Shown piece by piece: positions 32,919-45,813 of a DNA stretch of 64,000 nt (positions within the stretch are counted from its first letter, which is position 1; each line of letters starts with the position of its first letter). The DNA comes from Cotesia glomerata (lineage: Eukaryota; Arthropoda; Insecta; Hymenoptera; Braconidae). Where the stretch lies: assembly GCF_020080835.1 (NCBI RefSeq), contig NC_058163.1, positions 21,107,904-21,171,903 on the forward strand, given 5' to 3'. The notes under the pieces are model-generated. The model did not search any database. It was not told where the DNA came from and worked only from the letters and a program-made list of their open reading frames with translations. The translations under genes were made by a program, and so were the position numbers.

Positions 32919-34075
32919 TGCAATTTACGCCTAGAACTAAGTGTCAGCCAACGAAGCTCAGTATAATATTGAGTAACATGTTCATACTTTGATATTTTAA
33001 AAATGTATCGTACACAAGCATTTAATTTTCTCTGAAGTCTAGTCTGTTGTTGACCTGTAATATCAGTATAAATAGCCGCGCAATAATCAAAAATAGGATA
33101 AATTAGAGTAGTGACCAATCTTTTCCTAACAGGCAATGAAAAAACATCTCCATTCATCTTTAACTGTGCAAGTACTCTCATGCTACTTTTGCAAACCTCA
33201 GTAATTTGTAAGGACCAAGTTAGAGTGTCTTGAAGTATGACTCCAAGATACTTTACTGATTTACAATAGTCAACTATGGTATCATTTACAACTATATTTG
33301 GAATCACTTCACATTGAACATCAGCCAATTTTTGTGCTGATCCAAAAATCACTGTCTTTGTTTTGTTAGGATTTAGTTTAAGACCGTTTATAATACACCA
33401 CTTCAGAGTTATAGCAATTTCCTCATTCAGAATTCTTACAGAGCTTTCTATATCACAAGGTTTACATGTTAAATAGACAACCAAATCATCAGCATAAAAC
33501 AAGTGCTTACAGCGCTTAAGTAATACACCCAAATCTGTAACATAAATGGAATAAAGTAGTGGTCCAAAGACACTGCCCTGCGGAACACCACTCGAAATTT
33601 CTTTCCAGTCTGATATACCAGAATTATCAATTCTAATTGCTTGCAGCATATCTTTTAAGTATGATACAATCCAATCAATAGCAAGATCTCCAAAACTTAT
33701 AGCCTTTAATTTAAATATTAAAATCTTATGCACAACAGAGTCAAACGATTTACTGAAGTCGAAAAATACAGCAATAGTAATCATTGTGTTATCAATGCCT
33801 AATCTAATATCATCACATAACCTCAAAACAGCATCTTGTGTATCCAGACCTTCCCGAAAGCCAGTTTGGTAATCATCAATAATTCCATTGACAGTTAAAT
33901 AATTAATAATTTGATCATGGACACATCTTTCTAGCGCTTTTGACAATGTACAAGTTATTGATATTGGCCTGTAGTCTGAAAACACAGTTGGACTCCGAGT
34001 TTTTGGCAAAGGCAACACATAAGACTGTTTCCAGATCGATGGGAAGAAACTGTTGAGTCTACTTTTCACGCACAC
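32909..34075 (-). pseudogene. LINE reverse transcriptase, interrupted
   Basis: A 388-residue open frame with the order of reverse transcriptase motifs: SDYRPISITCTLSKALER near residue 40, QTGFREGLDTQDAVLRL near 95, FFDFSKSFDSV near 130, SGVPQGSVFGPLLYSIYV near 185 and the catalytic FYADDLVVY near 215, then the thumb-region NPNKTKTVIFGS. No internal stop or frameshift, which points to a fairly young copy. It ends artificially with LHDS and a stop made by an inserted element; the missing C-terminus follows at 32271-32023. The start codon lies inside the domain, so the N-terminus is lost. Confidence 0.9.
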
Positions 34076-34267
34076 GTAAGGATAAGTGACATCTCTTTCT
34101 CTATCTGTCTCTACATTCCCGCATGGATGCTAAAAAGTACTATAGGATATTTAGTTTCGTTTATTTTTACAATCATCCACCAGGGAGAGTATGAATCGAA
34201 AAAAAAAATCTTGGCGACAAGTCGATTCTTGTAAACAATTTTACTATATTTTAGATCATTGTGTCAT

Positions 34268-35301
34268 CAAAAGACTCGATAGAGTCTGGCGCCAAGTTCC
34301 GTTCTCAAGCCAGACTACCGAGTGTGTATAGACCGTAAGCAGAACGGTTTTTTGAGGTTACAAATTTTTTTTCAAATTTATTTTGATTTTTTTTTTTAAA
34401 TGATATTTTATAATAGTAGTTCATGCTTTTTATTACGCGTATTACTTGATTATTATCAATTATCTTTATAATTTCTATTTAAAATTATTAAAAATAATCA
34501 GCACAAACTATAGCGACCCAGATTTTTAGATTTTAACTTTTTTCTTATGTAAAAAGCGGACGGCCAGAGACTAAATAATATAAGGATGCATGCTAATCTT
34601 ATAATAGATGAGAAACTACAGTGAAAAAAAGATATTTGACAGCTTGCAATTACACACGCCAGGCGGCGCAAGAATAACTTTTACATGAACTATAGCTTAA
34701 AGGGGATAGTTTGCCACCGGAAATGTATTAAATTAAATTTGTCAATTTTTATTATAATTACAAAAAATACTGAAATCCGAACAAAAACAGTTTCACTGTA
34801 AAAAAAATCACGCCAAGTCCACGTTCATAAGACTATAAAGAAAAAAAAATTTTATTTCTTTACAAAAAGATATAAAATAAAAAATTAAAAAATCCAATTA
34901 ACCGATATGGTTGTATATGATTTTCGGAAATTAAAAAAAATTTGGTTGTAAATTTAAAAATTAAAAAAAACAACTTTGGAACGTACTTGGTGTGCGTCAT
35001 GGTGTACTTCAATTTTTTTTAAAAGTCCTAGTAGATAGATTTTAGGAATTTCATAAAAAGTGAAATTTTTCGTAACCACGCACACTAAATACGTTCCAAA
35101 ATTGTTTCTTTTAATTTTTAAATTTACAACAAAATTTTTTTTTAATTTCCGAAAATCATATACAACCATATCGGTTACTTGGATTTTTTAATTTTTTATT
35201 TTATATCTTTTTGTAAAGAAATAAAATTTTTTTTTCTTTATAGTCTTATGAACGTGGACTTGGCGTGATTTTTTTACAGTGAAACTGTTTTTGTTCGGAT
35301 T
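34268..35301 (+). mobile_element. Fold-back-tailed repeat family, copy B
   Basis: Starts with GAGTCTGGCGCCAAGTTCCG, continues through CAGCACAAACTATAG and GGGGATAGTTTGC, and ends in the palindrome whose arms read CCGAACAAAAACAGTTTCAC (34776) and its complement (35296). The palindrome spacer holds TTTGGAACGTACTTGGTGTG and its near complement. Uninterrupted, about 1.03 kb, the best reference copy of the family. Confidence 0.8.
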
Positions 35302-35378
35302 TATTTACGTGTGACAGTTCATAAATGAATAACATTTTATTTGCATCCTCTCAAATCCGAGTTTCGCCGTTGCTTTTA

Positions 35379-35625
35379 CAAAAAATTTTGTTCGATACAA
35401 ATCCGCAAAGGTTGGTATTTTGGTAATAAACTTGAAGTGATGATACTCGTCTGAGATTATAAATACATTCTCAAAAAAATCTCGTACGTTTTATCTGGTC
35501 TCGCTTGGCTAGACCGATAACAACGTACTCGGTTTTGTTGAGAATGCATTCATAATCTCAGCCTCGTGACGTCACTTCAAGCTTACCAAAATACCTACCA
35601 TTGCGCATACGTATCAAAAATAACT
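35379..35625. mobile_element. Hairpin MITE
   Basis: Arms of about 80-100 bases (35379-35465 and 35535-35625) are inverted copies: AAACTTGAAGTGATGATACTCG with CTGAGATTATAAATACATTCTCA pair with their complements. The loop carries CTGGTCTCGCTTGGCTAGACC. No coding sequence. Confidence 0.7.
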
Positions 35626-36264
35626 ATTTTTTCTTAAATTATGTAGAAAAATTCTTGAAAAAATTAAAATTTCTTCTCTAAAAATAATTTTCCTCGTTAA
35701 TTATTTCTTCTTTCTAATCAATTTAATTTTCCACCAATATCAAAGTAAATAATAAAAAATTCTCTTCAATAATTTCTTCTTTAAAAAAAATTTTAATAAA
35801 TAAATCTCTCAAGTTCGATCTATGCTAATTGATCGAACACTGTCCACTCAATATCTTTCATCCTATAAAAAAAAAGTCACACACAATACGAATGATGAAT
35901 GATCGAAATGATCCCGTATTATAAAATAGATCGAAGATTACAAAATAGAGTTGTCTTTGAAAATGAAAGTATACTCCCATCGGCGAGCTGACTCCTCACT
36001 CTTCACGTGATGATCCTTGCTTGTTCTCCCATGGGTTATTATTATGTACCGTGGATATCTCGTGACCCAGGTAGAGGTGGAATATGAGAGTATATCCTAG
36101 AAGGTATACTTACAAGCTAACCATAAGTTAGCATTCTCTAGTGCATCTAAACTGGATCAGTAGCTAGCGCTTGGTCGGTCTTTTGCATTCGTCACTTAAA
36201 CTTAAACTTGAGTAAATTTTTTCTCGGAAGAAATCGTAAAAAAGTGGTAATTTTTATCACCGCC
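35626..36264. other. Non-repetitive stretch, possible promoter and 5' UTR
   Basis: After an AT-rich part the sequence from 35860 to 36264 is of mixed composition with no repeats seen. Short direct pairs such as GTATACTCCCATCGG and GTATACTTACAAGC occur. It could be the promoter and leader of a transcript whose first coding exon is proposed at 36265, but no TATA/Inr pair was certain. Confidence 0.35.
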
Positions 36265-36273
36265 ATGCTGACG
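36265..36273 (+). CDS. Candidate first coding exon (MLT) of the gene at 44192
   Basis: ATGCTGACG is directly followed by a strong donor GTAAGT at 36274 and preceded by CACCGCC, a good initiation context. Its phase (0) fits the acceptor at 44191, giving a signal-like MLTLKILGLLTLITG start. This would place the whole gene at 39372-40664 inside an intron of about 7.9 kb. Only sequence logic supports it; the donor could serve another transcript. Confidence 0.3.
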
Positions 36274-36929
36274 GTAAGTTCAGTTAAATTTTCCACAATT
36301 TTATATTGTAAATTTTTATTTCTAATCAAGAAACGAAAGAAGACTAGTGTGGAAAATTTTTACTACTCAATTGTTCTCGTTAGAATTATTTAATTAAGTG
36401 TTTTATTTCATAAGCGAGAGTTGAGATGATTGACAAGTTTCAAAACGCTTTATGTCTCTCCCACGGTGAAATTAGTCACGTGAATGTTCCGGGTCGTGTT
36501 CTTCGGCTTGTCGGTGAATGTATACAGATAAATAATAGTTATATTAGAAAGGGCGGCCTGTACTCATCATATCTTCATATCTTCATGCTGTAATTGACGA
36601 GCCAATCTTGGGTTTTATTTTTTATTGCTGTTACGTTTTTAATAAGACATGTTTACAGACCTAGTTCATTTTTATCGACAGATAAAAGAATTTTGAACTA
36701 AGAAAAATTATTTTAAAAATTTGAAGATCAATTTTTAAATCAAATAAAATTGTGGAATAAGAAGATGAAGAAAACTTATTAATAGAATTTCTTTTACAAT
36801 TATTGATATATTATTATAAATAATTAGTGTGATTGTTTGAAAGCTAATCTTTATGTTAGGTGCAAGTTATTAAGTATCACACTGAAATATAATTCCAATT
36901 TCTTTTTAATTAAATATATATATATATAT

Positions 36930-37395
36930 ATATATAAATATAGATGCTGGAACCTGAGCTCCCTCAAAGCCATCAATATTTAGATTACATTGGTTTACAT
37001 AGGTTACAAGATTACTTAACTAATTAAAGGTTTACGATTAGATTTAATTTCAAATGTTATAAAATCCAAATAGATTATTTAATACAAACAAATAACTTAA
37101 TTTAAAGTCATAATAATTCTACAAGAAAAAATATTTAAATACGATCCAAAATAAAGATTGCAATTGTTAATTGTCATGTTCAAAAAAGTGATTGAAGCAA
37201 GCATTTTTAAATTCAACCAAATTATCTACAGCCACAGTCTCAGCTGGCAGTGCATTCCAGATACGTATGCCATGAATAAAGAATGAATTATCATACATGA
37301 CACAATTAGCCTGCGGTATACGAAGATAGTCTTGTCGGATATCACTTCTACGCAGTGCTACAGACAAAAAGTCTAGTTTTGAGCCGAATAGCTGC
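36930..37395 (-). mobile_element. 3' fragment of a second LINE
   Basis: Minus-strand residues ALRRSDIRQDYLRIPQANC and IRIWNALPAETVAVDNLVEF are homologous to the C-terminus of the LINE at 31950-34080 but differ clearly in sequence. They are followed by a 3' UTR that ends in a TATA microsatellite at 36917-36940, a LINE-type tail. Only the last 75 or so codons are kept; the upstream limit is an AT tract at 37398. Confidence 0.8.
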
Positions 37396-39270
37396 CGATA
37401 TATATATATAAATATATATATTAAAAGAAGAAATAAAAAATTATTTTAAAAAATTTTAATTCTTAATATTTTAAATACTTTTTTTCTTTTTTTAAAGGTT
37501 GGCAATTTAAATTTTTTATGAAGAAGAAATAAAAAATTATTTAAAATATTAAGAATTATAATTTTGTTATTTTCTATTTCTTAGATACTTTTTATTTCTC
37601 CTTTTATAAAAAATAAACATTGTCGACTTTTTTTAAAAGAAAAAATGAAAAAGTATTTTAAAAAATTTGAATTTTTAATATTTTAAAATACTTTTTTTTT
37701 TTTTTTAAAGGTTGATAATTTAAATTTTTTATGAAAGAAGAAATTAAAAATTATTTAAAATATTCAGGATTATAATTTTGTTATTTTCTATTATTTAAAT
37801 ACTTTTTATTTCTTCTTTTATAGAAAATAAACATTATCGACCTTTTTTAAGAGAAGAAATAAAAAAGTATTTAAAAAACTAAATTAAAAAAATAGAAAAT
37901 AACGAAATTTGAATTCTTAATATTTTTAATTTCTCCTTTTATAAAAAATAAAAATTATCAACCTTTAATTTTCTATTTTTAACCATTATTTTCTATTTTT
38001 TAAATACTTTTTTATTTCTTCCCCTAAAAAAGGTCGACAATGTTTATTTTTTATAAAAGAAAAACTAAAAAGTATATAAAAAAAAGAAAATGACGAATTT
38101 TTAATTCTTAATACTTAAAATAATTTTTAATTTCTTCTTTTGTAAAAAAAGAACATTTACAAAATTTTTTTTTATAAATCAACTTAATTTTTTATAACCG
38201 TACAAACTCTTAATCTTCAGAACGTGGATGCGCAATAATGCGCTTAACTTTAAAGGTATCTTAACTAAAGTTTCAATAACATACGAGCACACAAAAACCG
38301 CTTAGATATATATTATATATTTATATAATAATAAATATAGCACAATACATCGCAGAGTTACTCAACTTTATTTCTGCTAAGTGAATTTAAGGCCTCTCCT
38401 TAATACTAAACTCTGCAATCCATTGAAATAAGACACTGAGTAAACAAAAGTATCTCTCAAAGATCTGAGGACAAATGTGTGTGTATCTGGAGTCTCCATT
38501 TAGGGAATTGATGCCTTAGATCTCAACCAGCCTCACTCAAGTACTTTTTAATCTCTTTTAATAGTTTTAAACCGAACAATGCTATCAATTATTGCGTAGA
38601 ATAAATCTCAGGTATTTTGCGGGTGAAAATTCAGATTTTTAGATTACTTTTTTAATTTAAAATTATTTTTAAAAAATTACATTTAAAATTTTTTTTAAAT
38701 TTCTACAAGTCAATTTTTTTCTCTAATTTTTTTTGCAATAATTTATTTATTAAAAATAATTATTAAAATTGCTAAAAATTTTATAAATTAATTTTCATAT
38801 TTTTTTCTTTTTATTTACTCAAGATTTTTTTTTATTTCAACCACTTTCTCTCTCCTTTGAATAATAAATTTTTATCAGATCAAATTACTAAACTAGATCA
38901 AGGATTTAACCCAATTTAAAGTTTGAATTAAATTTTTTAATTTATAAGCAACAATAGACCTTTTTACAAATAATTTTAATTGTAAATTCAATTTTTGGAC
39001 ACGTCAATTCAATCAGTTATGAATTATGACGCACCTAAAAATCGATTGTGTTATAATTATAATTAATTTAGCCGCCGGATATTTCGATTGTAAAGGAAAT
39101 TTCGAGAAATCAATTTAGTTTGAATTTAAGTAAATAAATTATTTCAGGTCAGGGGGAATAAAATTGTCGTACGTGTAATTTGTGTGTATGAAGATTTTGA
39201 AATTTCTGAGATAATTATTAATGTCATCTTCTTGGTCTTGTTAATGGTTCATGATAAGAGCAAGTTTTTG
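37396..39270. other. Low-complexity AT-rich stretch with mirrored repeats
   Basis: From 37430 to 38110 blocks such as AAGAAGAAATAAAAAATTATT and TTTATTTCTTCTTTTATAAA alternate in direct and inverted form. 38200-38560 is of mixed composition without a frame. The rest up to the promoter at 39271 is AT-rich. No gene seen. Confidence 0.5.
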
Positions 39271-39310
39271 TCTATATATAGTCGGAGATTTTTTTTTTTT
39301 TTTTCATTGT
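39271..39310 (+). promoter_or_regulatory. TATA box of the secreted repeat-protein gene
   Basis: CTATATATAG at 39272-39281 lies about 90 bases before the start codon at 39372, with a T-run between. Position and sequence suit a TATA-dependent RNA polymerase II promoter; no initiator motif is obvious. Confidence 0.5.
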
Positions 39311-39371
39311 TATTTTGAATTGAGGTTGTGAACAAACTCTTGCTTTTATTAGTAAAAATAAATTTCTTATA

Positions 39372-40664
39372 ATGAAGACTTTTTTGTTGTGTTTAATTGC
39401 CGTCGCAAGTTTCGTTTCACAAGTAAGTTTATTTTTTTTTTTTACATTATTTTCTATCAGGTCAATTTTATATAGATTATTTTAAGGATTTAGAATTTTA
39501 TTTTATCAAAAAAAATTCACTTGAACCAAGAAATTTTTTTTAAGGCTTAAATTTTTTTAAAAAAAGAAGAAATATTTTTTAGTGGAAAAAATATTAATTT
39601 TTTTTTTTTTAATAATTTAGAAGTTTAAGTAAAATTTTTAAGTTGTAAAAATCTATTGAATTTAAAAAAAAATTCTTTTTTTTACTTTGAATCTTAAAAA
39701 TTATTTTTAGTATATTTTATAAAAAATTATAAAAAATAAACAATAAAAATTTTTTAATTAAATTTATTGAGATAAAAAAAATTTATCAAGTATTGCAAAA
39801 TTTATTTAATAAAAAAAAAATAGAAATAAATTTTAAGATAAGGAAAATTACAAATAATTTAAAAAATTAGATAATGATAATAATAATACTAATTAAATGT
39901 TTAAACTATAATAGAGTTCCGCTGTGCCGCTGCCGGATGGAGAAGTGATGGTCGGAGACTTCTACAACTCAAGCTCGCCTTCGGTCGACAATAAATTGGA
40001 AGAAAATTCTACAGAAACTTTTGAAAATGTTCCTTTTGACGCAATTTATTTCGTAATAAACGAAGCAAACAACGGATCAAACTTCACTGACGTCACCTTC
40101 AATGACACAGAAGTTGAAGAATTTATTTCTTCAGTAACGAATGCCGTCAAATTTCCAGTTTTCCCAGTAACTTCAATCGCTAACGATTTAGAAGGCAATG
40201 AAACTTTAATTGACTCTTTAAAACTCGACTTTTTCGAAAAGTTAGTCAATTCTACAAAATTACCGACTTTCGTCACAACTTTGAATGTCACCGACTTAAT
40301 GAGCAACAAAACTGTGTTAAATGATTCAAAAATTGTCGACTTGCTTGACAATTTTTTTAATGTTACAACCTTGCCGATGTCCTTTGCTAATTTGACCGTC
40401 AACGAATCAGAAAGCAACGAAACTGACTTCAACAGTTTAGAAATTGAAAATATGGTTATGGAAGCAATGAATGCTACAAATTTAACGACTTTGTTGTTCA
40501 ATTTGATCGTCGACGAATCAGACAACAATGAAACTGAGTTTAACAGTTCAGAAATTGATGATCTGGTCAATAATATGATAAATTCTTTGAACTTGCCGAC
40601 ATTGCTCGCTAATTTAACAGAAGATGCGTCAAAAGTCAATGAAACTAGTTTTGAGTTTCACTAG
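39372..40664 (+). CDS. Secreted cysteine-free repeat protein rich in N-glycosylation sites
   Basis: Two exons, 39372-39422 and 39915-40664, phase 0 intron with GT/AG ends, 266 codons. MKTFLLCLIAVASFVSQ is a signal peptide; cleavage is likely just before or after SSA. The mature chain has no cysteine, is acidic, and consists of about five and a half repeats of 37-40 residues. Each repeat has the pattern LP-x3-NLT-V-x-ES-x-NET-x-FNS-EI-x2-LV-x3-N-T-x-L. Around 20 N-x-S/T sequons are present, roughly one every 12 residues. I do not recognise the family. The form, a short secreted repeat glycoprotein from a TATA-driven two-exon gene, is common among secretory products such as salivary or venom-gland proteins, but nothing in the sequence shows tissue or activity. 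The long open frame on the opposite strand (40046-40639) is a shadow. No domain known to me is present. Confidence 0.85.
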
Positions 40665-40956
40665 TCTAAGTACTTAATAAAATTGTAATTATTTCTTCTC
40701 GACCATCTAAAAAAATTTTCATCAAAAATTGGGACTTAAAATAAATTATTTTTAATTTTTTTTAGGTCTAAATTTTTTATATAATTTTAAAGCAATAAAA
40801 TATTAGGCTTTTATAAATTAAAGTTTAATTTTACCAATAAAATTTTAAGATCTGATTGTTAAAAAATTTGTACCGCTTTGAGCGCAATAAAATTTACTTT
40901 TTACAAAATAAAAATCTTGTTAATATTTTTTCTTAAATTAAAAATTTTTTTTTTGC

Positions 40957-41235
40957 TTTATTAAATAATGACTTTTGTTAAATTGCACTGTACATTCTTA
41001 ACTATTGATGTTTTTAAAGATATAAGCTCATCCCAATGTTACACTCATAAAGAGCTTTCATTTGAGTACCCACATGCATTTTGATATATTTTTCATATAT
41101 ACATATATAGAATATATATAAATATATGAAAAATTGATGTGGGTACTGAAATGAAAGGTCTCGATGAGTATAATGTCGGGATGAGCTTATATCTTTAAAA
41201 ATGTCAGTAGTTGACAAGATACAAGGTTATTTCTT
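40957..41235 (-). mobile_element. Helitron fragment
   Basis: One palindromic unit of the Helitron family (ATTAAATAATGACTTTTGTT through AAGATATAAGCTCATCCC and its complement), without hairpin or TC end. Its right edge touches the inverted-repeat element that begins at 41252. Confidence 0.75.
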
Positions 41236-41251
41236 AACTATTGATATTTTT

Positions 41252-42574
41252 AGTAGATTTCAGAAAAATCTAACTATTGCATTTGTTCTGATGACGCAAC
41301 TTTTGAAAATTTTTGCTATATTTCGACTTTGCTCGACGAGCTGAGTCAGAAAATACATATAGTTCAAAAGTTTATATATGTATGTATATATATAAACATA
41401 TATACGATATAACGCGGGGCTTGTCAGCACGATAGCGTCTACAATTCTTTAGGGATTTCAATGAAACTCAACATACTTATTCTATGAACGATTATGAAGG
41501 TCGAGTTCAAATTTGAGCCAAATCGTTTGATTAGTTTAGAAATTACATCGTTTGAAAATTTTGAAAATTCAAAAATTCCATATTTTTACCGCTTTTCCTT
41601 CAAATAACTTTTGGGTTGCGGTCAACCAGTCAGATCGACAGCATTCCGAATTATCAAAACTTTAGAAAATTAAAAATTCCGCTACATTCAAAGTTTACAA
41701 AATACATTAACTTAAATAGAATACCAGCCGAAAAACAATTTTGCAAATTATAAAATACCGAGCTATCGAATATAGGTAAACATAAATCTTATATTCCTCA
41801 AGAGTTAAAATTGATTTAATTTCGAAAAAAGTTCGTTCCGACGTATATTCATCCGAATACTTATCCATACAAATAATGATTCGGCCGAAAATTACTCATC
41901 CAAATAACTATATATTTACATTTTTCGGCTAAATGAATGTTCGTCTGTTCATTCATTTTGGCGTAAAAATTTTCGTTGTTATGTTTTTTAATTTATTGAG
42001 ACTTTGTGACTTTGAAAGATTCTATTAATATAATTTTAGTTTTTTCATTATTCAAGTTTATATTTTTCGAAATTTTAAAATTTGTAAAATTAATTATTTT
42101 AAATTATATTTTATATTTACTTTCTGAGTTCTAGAAATTTATTAATTCGGAATGTTGTCAATCTGACTAGTTGACTGCAACCCTAACTTTTGAACGCGTC
42201 GACATATTTGAATTCTGTAAAATGCATCTAAAAGCTCAGAAAATAAGCATTAATTTACATGTTTACATATATTTTTAGACCAAAAAATATCTATTCTGGG
42301 TCCCTTTCAATGAAATTTTACTCTTGCAGTCGTTTTGTTTAGTTTAATGGCTGTAATTTAATATTAATTAGAAACATTTTCAATAAGTTGATATTAGAAT
42401 TTTACTTACTGAATTCACACTATTATTGTACTAAAACCAGCAAATGTTTATTTTGAACAAAATTAGTTCTAAATAGTTTAAAATTAATTTTTTTTTAATT
42501 AAGAAATTATATGACATATTATCATTAATTTTATTTTATAAAAAACAATTTTATTTTTATTTGAGAAATCTACT
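41252..42574. mobile_element. AGTAGATTTC inverted-repeat element, copy 1
   Basis: Begins AGTAGATTTCAGAAAAATCT and ends GAAATCTACT, a ten-base inverted pair. Internal blocks such as AGCACGATAGCG, AACTCAACATAC and the end TTTGAGAAATCTACTTC are shared with the copy at 54109-55847, which fixes both limits. No transposase frame remains. Length 1.3 kb. Confidence 0.7.
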
Positions 42575-42596
42575 TCCATTTCGGCTACCGAATGGC

Positions 42597-43582
<986 letters not shown>

Positions 43583-43775
43583 CACAGTAAAAAATTTTTC
43601 GTCAAATTTAACACAAAAATTTGTGTTGATGACTTTTTTTTACACAATCTGTGTTGAATCAATACTCTATTGCGTTGAATCAACATATTAAAATGTTAAA
43701 TTCTACACACTAAAATGTTAAATCCTACACAAACATTTTTACACTTTACACAATGACGAAAAATTTTTTACTGTG
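43583..43775. mobile_element. MITE, CACAGTAAAAAA family, copy 2
   Basis: Ends CACAGTAAAAAATTTTTCGT and complement CACAGTAAAAAATTTTTCGT (43751-43775) are perfect inverted repeats for about 22 bases, flanked by TA on both sides. The interior pairs TGTTGAATCAA-type blocks. TA target and short non-coding interior suggest a Tc1/mariner-related MITE. Confidence 0.85.
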
Positions 43776-43799
43776 TATGGATTAAAAATTTTTTTTTAC

Positions 43800-44191
43800 G
43801 CTTGTGACTGCATTTACCCTCTTAAAGTAGTTAAATTCTAGATCCTAGTAATAAAAAAAATTTTTCACAGTAAAATACTAAAGATTCTCTAATGATTATC
43901 CAATCCTTGAATTTATATAATAAAGAGAAGTATATCTAAATCCGATTAATAGATTCAAGATAATTACATACTTAAAAGCCGGCGGGATAGTGAGCAATAA
44001 TCAACGCAAGCGTGATTGAGATAAAGTTGTTGTAGAGCATGAGAATGCTTTCTATTGCTTCAATCCAACAGTAGGATCTATAGTTGAGTTTCTTCAATAA
44101 GACTCATCTCAATTCTAATCTAATAAAGCATTATAAACAGCTATTAATTATTAACAGTTTATGTAACAAGATGTAATTTATTGTTTTTCAG
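43800..44191. other. Upstream intron or promoter region of the gene at 44192
   Basis: Mixed AT-rich sequence without repeats. It ends in a good acceptor tract TTGTTTTTCAG. No ATG with a frame-compatible donor was found here, so the start codon is probably farther upstream. Confidence 0.4.
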
Positions 44192-45813
44192 TTGAAAATT
44201 CTCGGACTACTGACGCTCATCACAGGCTCTTCAGCAGCGCCTTTGGCAAGCGTTCATGTTAAATTTATTTCGCCTCCCCATATTTACGAGCATCAACTAA
44301 CTACTGACGGTAATAAATCAATTATTATTACTCAGTACTTTTCATTATTTCTTCATTCATTTTATTCTTCATTCATTCCGCCTCATTATATTTTATTTAA
44401 TTAAATTAAATTGTGTTATTCCGTAAATAGTATATTGAATCATTAATTTTATTCGACGGTCGCTAATAATAATAAGACTAATTATTTTTAGGTCACAATA
44501 CTATTGCACAGAAATCATTTTTGTCAATAGGCCGACGGTCCGCTGATTTTGCCAATAAATTATCATCAGGGTTCTTCAAGTCACCTGTTTCTTCTTTTGC
44601 CAGAAGAAATCCTGAAGCTTTGTGGCCAGATGGAGTTTTTATTAAGCCTGTCGATGTCAATGATTTGGGAATTAGTTCTCAGGATTCATCTCAATTTCAT
44701 TCAACGCCTGATTTTTCAAATGGTCTAGGTACACATATTTATAACTTATAATTTATTTATTTATTTATTTATTTATTCATTTTTATAATTTTTTTATATT
44801 TCTTCACTTGATTATTGAGAGACTATGTGTAATTTAAAGTTAAAAAAAATTTTTAGTTATTTTAATTTTATTTTTGTAATGTATATAAATTCAAGAACAT
44901 TTTAAAAGAAATTTTATGCCAATCCGACAATTATTATAAAAGTTATACTGATTTTTGTAAAGCCGTCCCGGAGCGGCCATTTTTTTCAAAACTGTCTTTT
45001 AAAAATTTTTAGCAGTCACTTGACAATTTTTTAATTTTATTTAACAAATAAACTAATTTAAAAAAATTTTTTTAATTTCTACATGTCAATTTTTTGCCAT
45101 AATTTATTTGTAAAAAAAATTATCAAATATCTGCTAAATTAATTTTCATTTTATAAAAAAATCACGGTGCTTATAATTTTTGGCCCCGATGAATATTTAT
45201 GTTTTTTAGTAGCAATACTTTAGTACAAAATAATGGGGACAAAAGTTTTGAAATTCTGGATTAAAATAAATATAATTTTTTTTTTTAATTTAAATCTTAA
45301 ATTTAAACAAAATTTTCTTGGAAATATTTTTCCAGAAATTTATGTAAAAAATACTTAATTTTTTAAGAAAAAAAATTTTTTTTTAGTCTTTTAAGCGCGC
45401 ATAAATAATTTTTTCAATATTATCTTCTAAAAAAAAAGAAAGAATAATTCTAAATAAAAAATCAGTTAATTTTTTAAGAAAAAAAATTTTTTTTTTTAGT
45501 TTTCTAACCGCGCATAAATAATTTCTTCAATATCTTCTTAAAGAAAAAAAAAAGAATAATTATAAATAAAAATAAAAATAAATAAAGATACCATGTAATT
45601 ATTGCAGCGTATCCAGATCCACTACTTTTGACAGATGAATCAGCAGCGTCAGCAATAAGACATCTTTATGATCGGACGGGGTTATTTTTCCATGAAATCC
45701 CGCATCTGAGATCATTACTGAGACTTCAACACGAAAGACGATCAAATGGCCTTCAGGATAACGTACTGAGTAGCATCAGGCCTCAATCACCTTTCTACAA
45801 TCCTAGCCTTTGA
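44192..45813 (+). CDS. Unrecognised secreted propeptide-like protein
   Basis: Three exons with GT/AG ends and consistent phase 1 introns: 44192-44309, 44492-44728 and 45608-45813 (stop), 186 codons. The frame starts LKILGLLTLITGSSAAPL, a signal-peptide core, so the ATG must lie in an upstream exon; a candidate is 36265. There is no cysteine. Dibasic sites occur after FLSIGRR, in SSFARR and in LQHERR, and the first has the Gly-Arg-Arg form that in neuropeptide precursors gives an amidated end. The rest is Ser/Phe-rich with PDGVFIKPVDVNDLG and a C-terminus SPFYNPSL. This suggests a neuropeptide or other processed precursor, but I know no matching family and the call is inference. The 3' end faces the last exon of the minus-strand Ly6 gene, 257 bases away. 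Confidence 0.72.

Larger units (their letters stand above)
31950..34080 (-). mobile_element. 5'-truncated non-LTR retrotransposon (LINE)
   Basis: On the minus strand the element holds a reverse transcriptase frame (34075-32909), then a 593-base insertion, then the C-terminal part of the same protein (32271-32023), and ends with a tail of GATTGAGT/GACTGAGT repeats near 31975-32000. No endonuclease part or 5' UTR is present upstream, so the copy is 5' truncated, as usual for LINEs. The protein type and the C-terminal tail resemble Jockey-like elements, but clade is not certain. Confidence 0.85.

Noticed and set aside
40046..40639. 197-codon minus-strand open frame
   Set aside because: Lies exactly opposite the repeat-protein exon; its length follows from the codon bias of the repeats on the other strand. 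The sense frame has signal peptide and splice sites.
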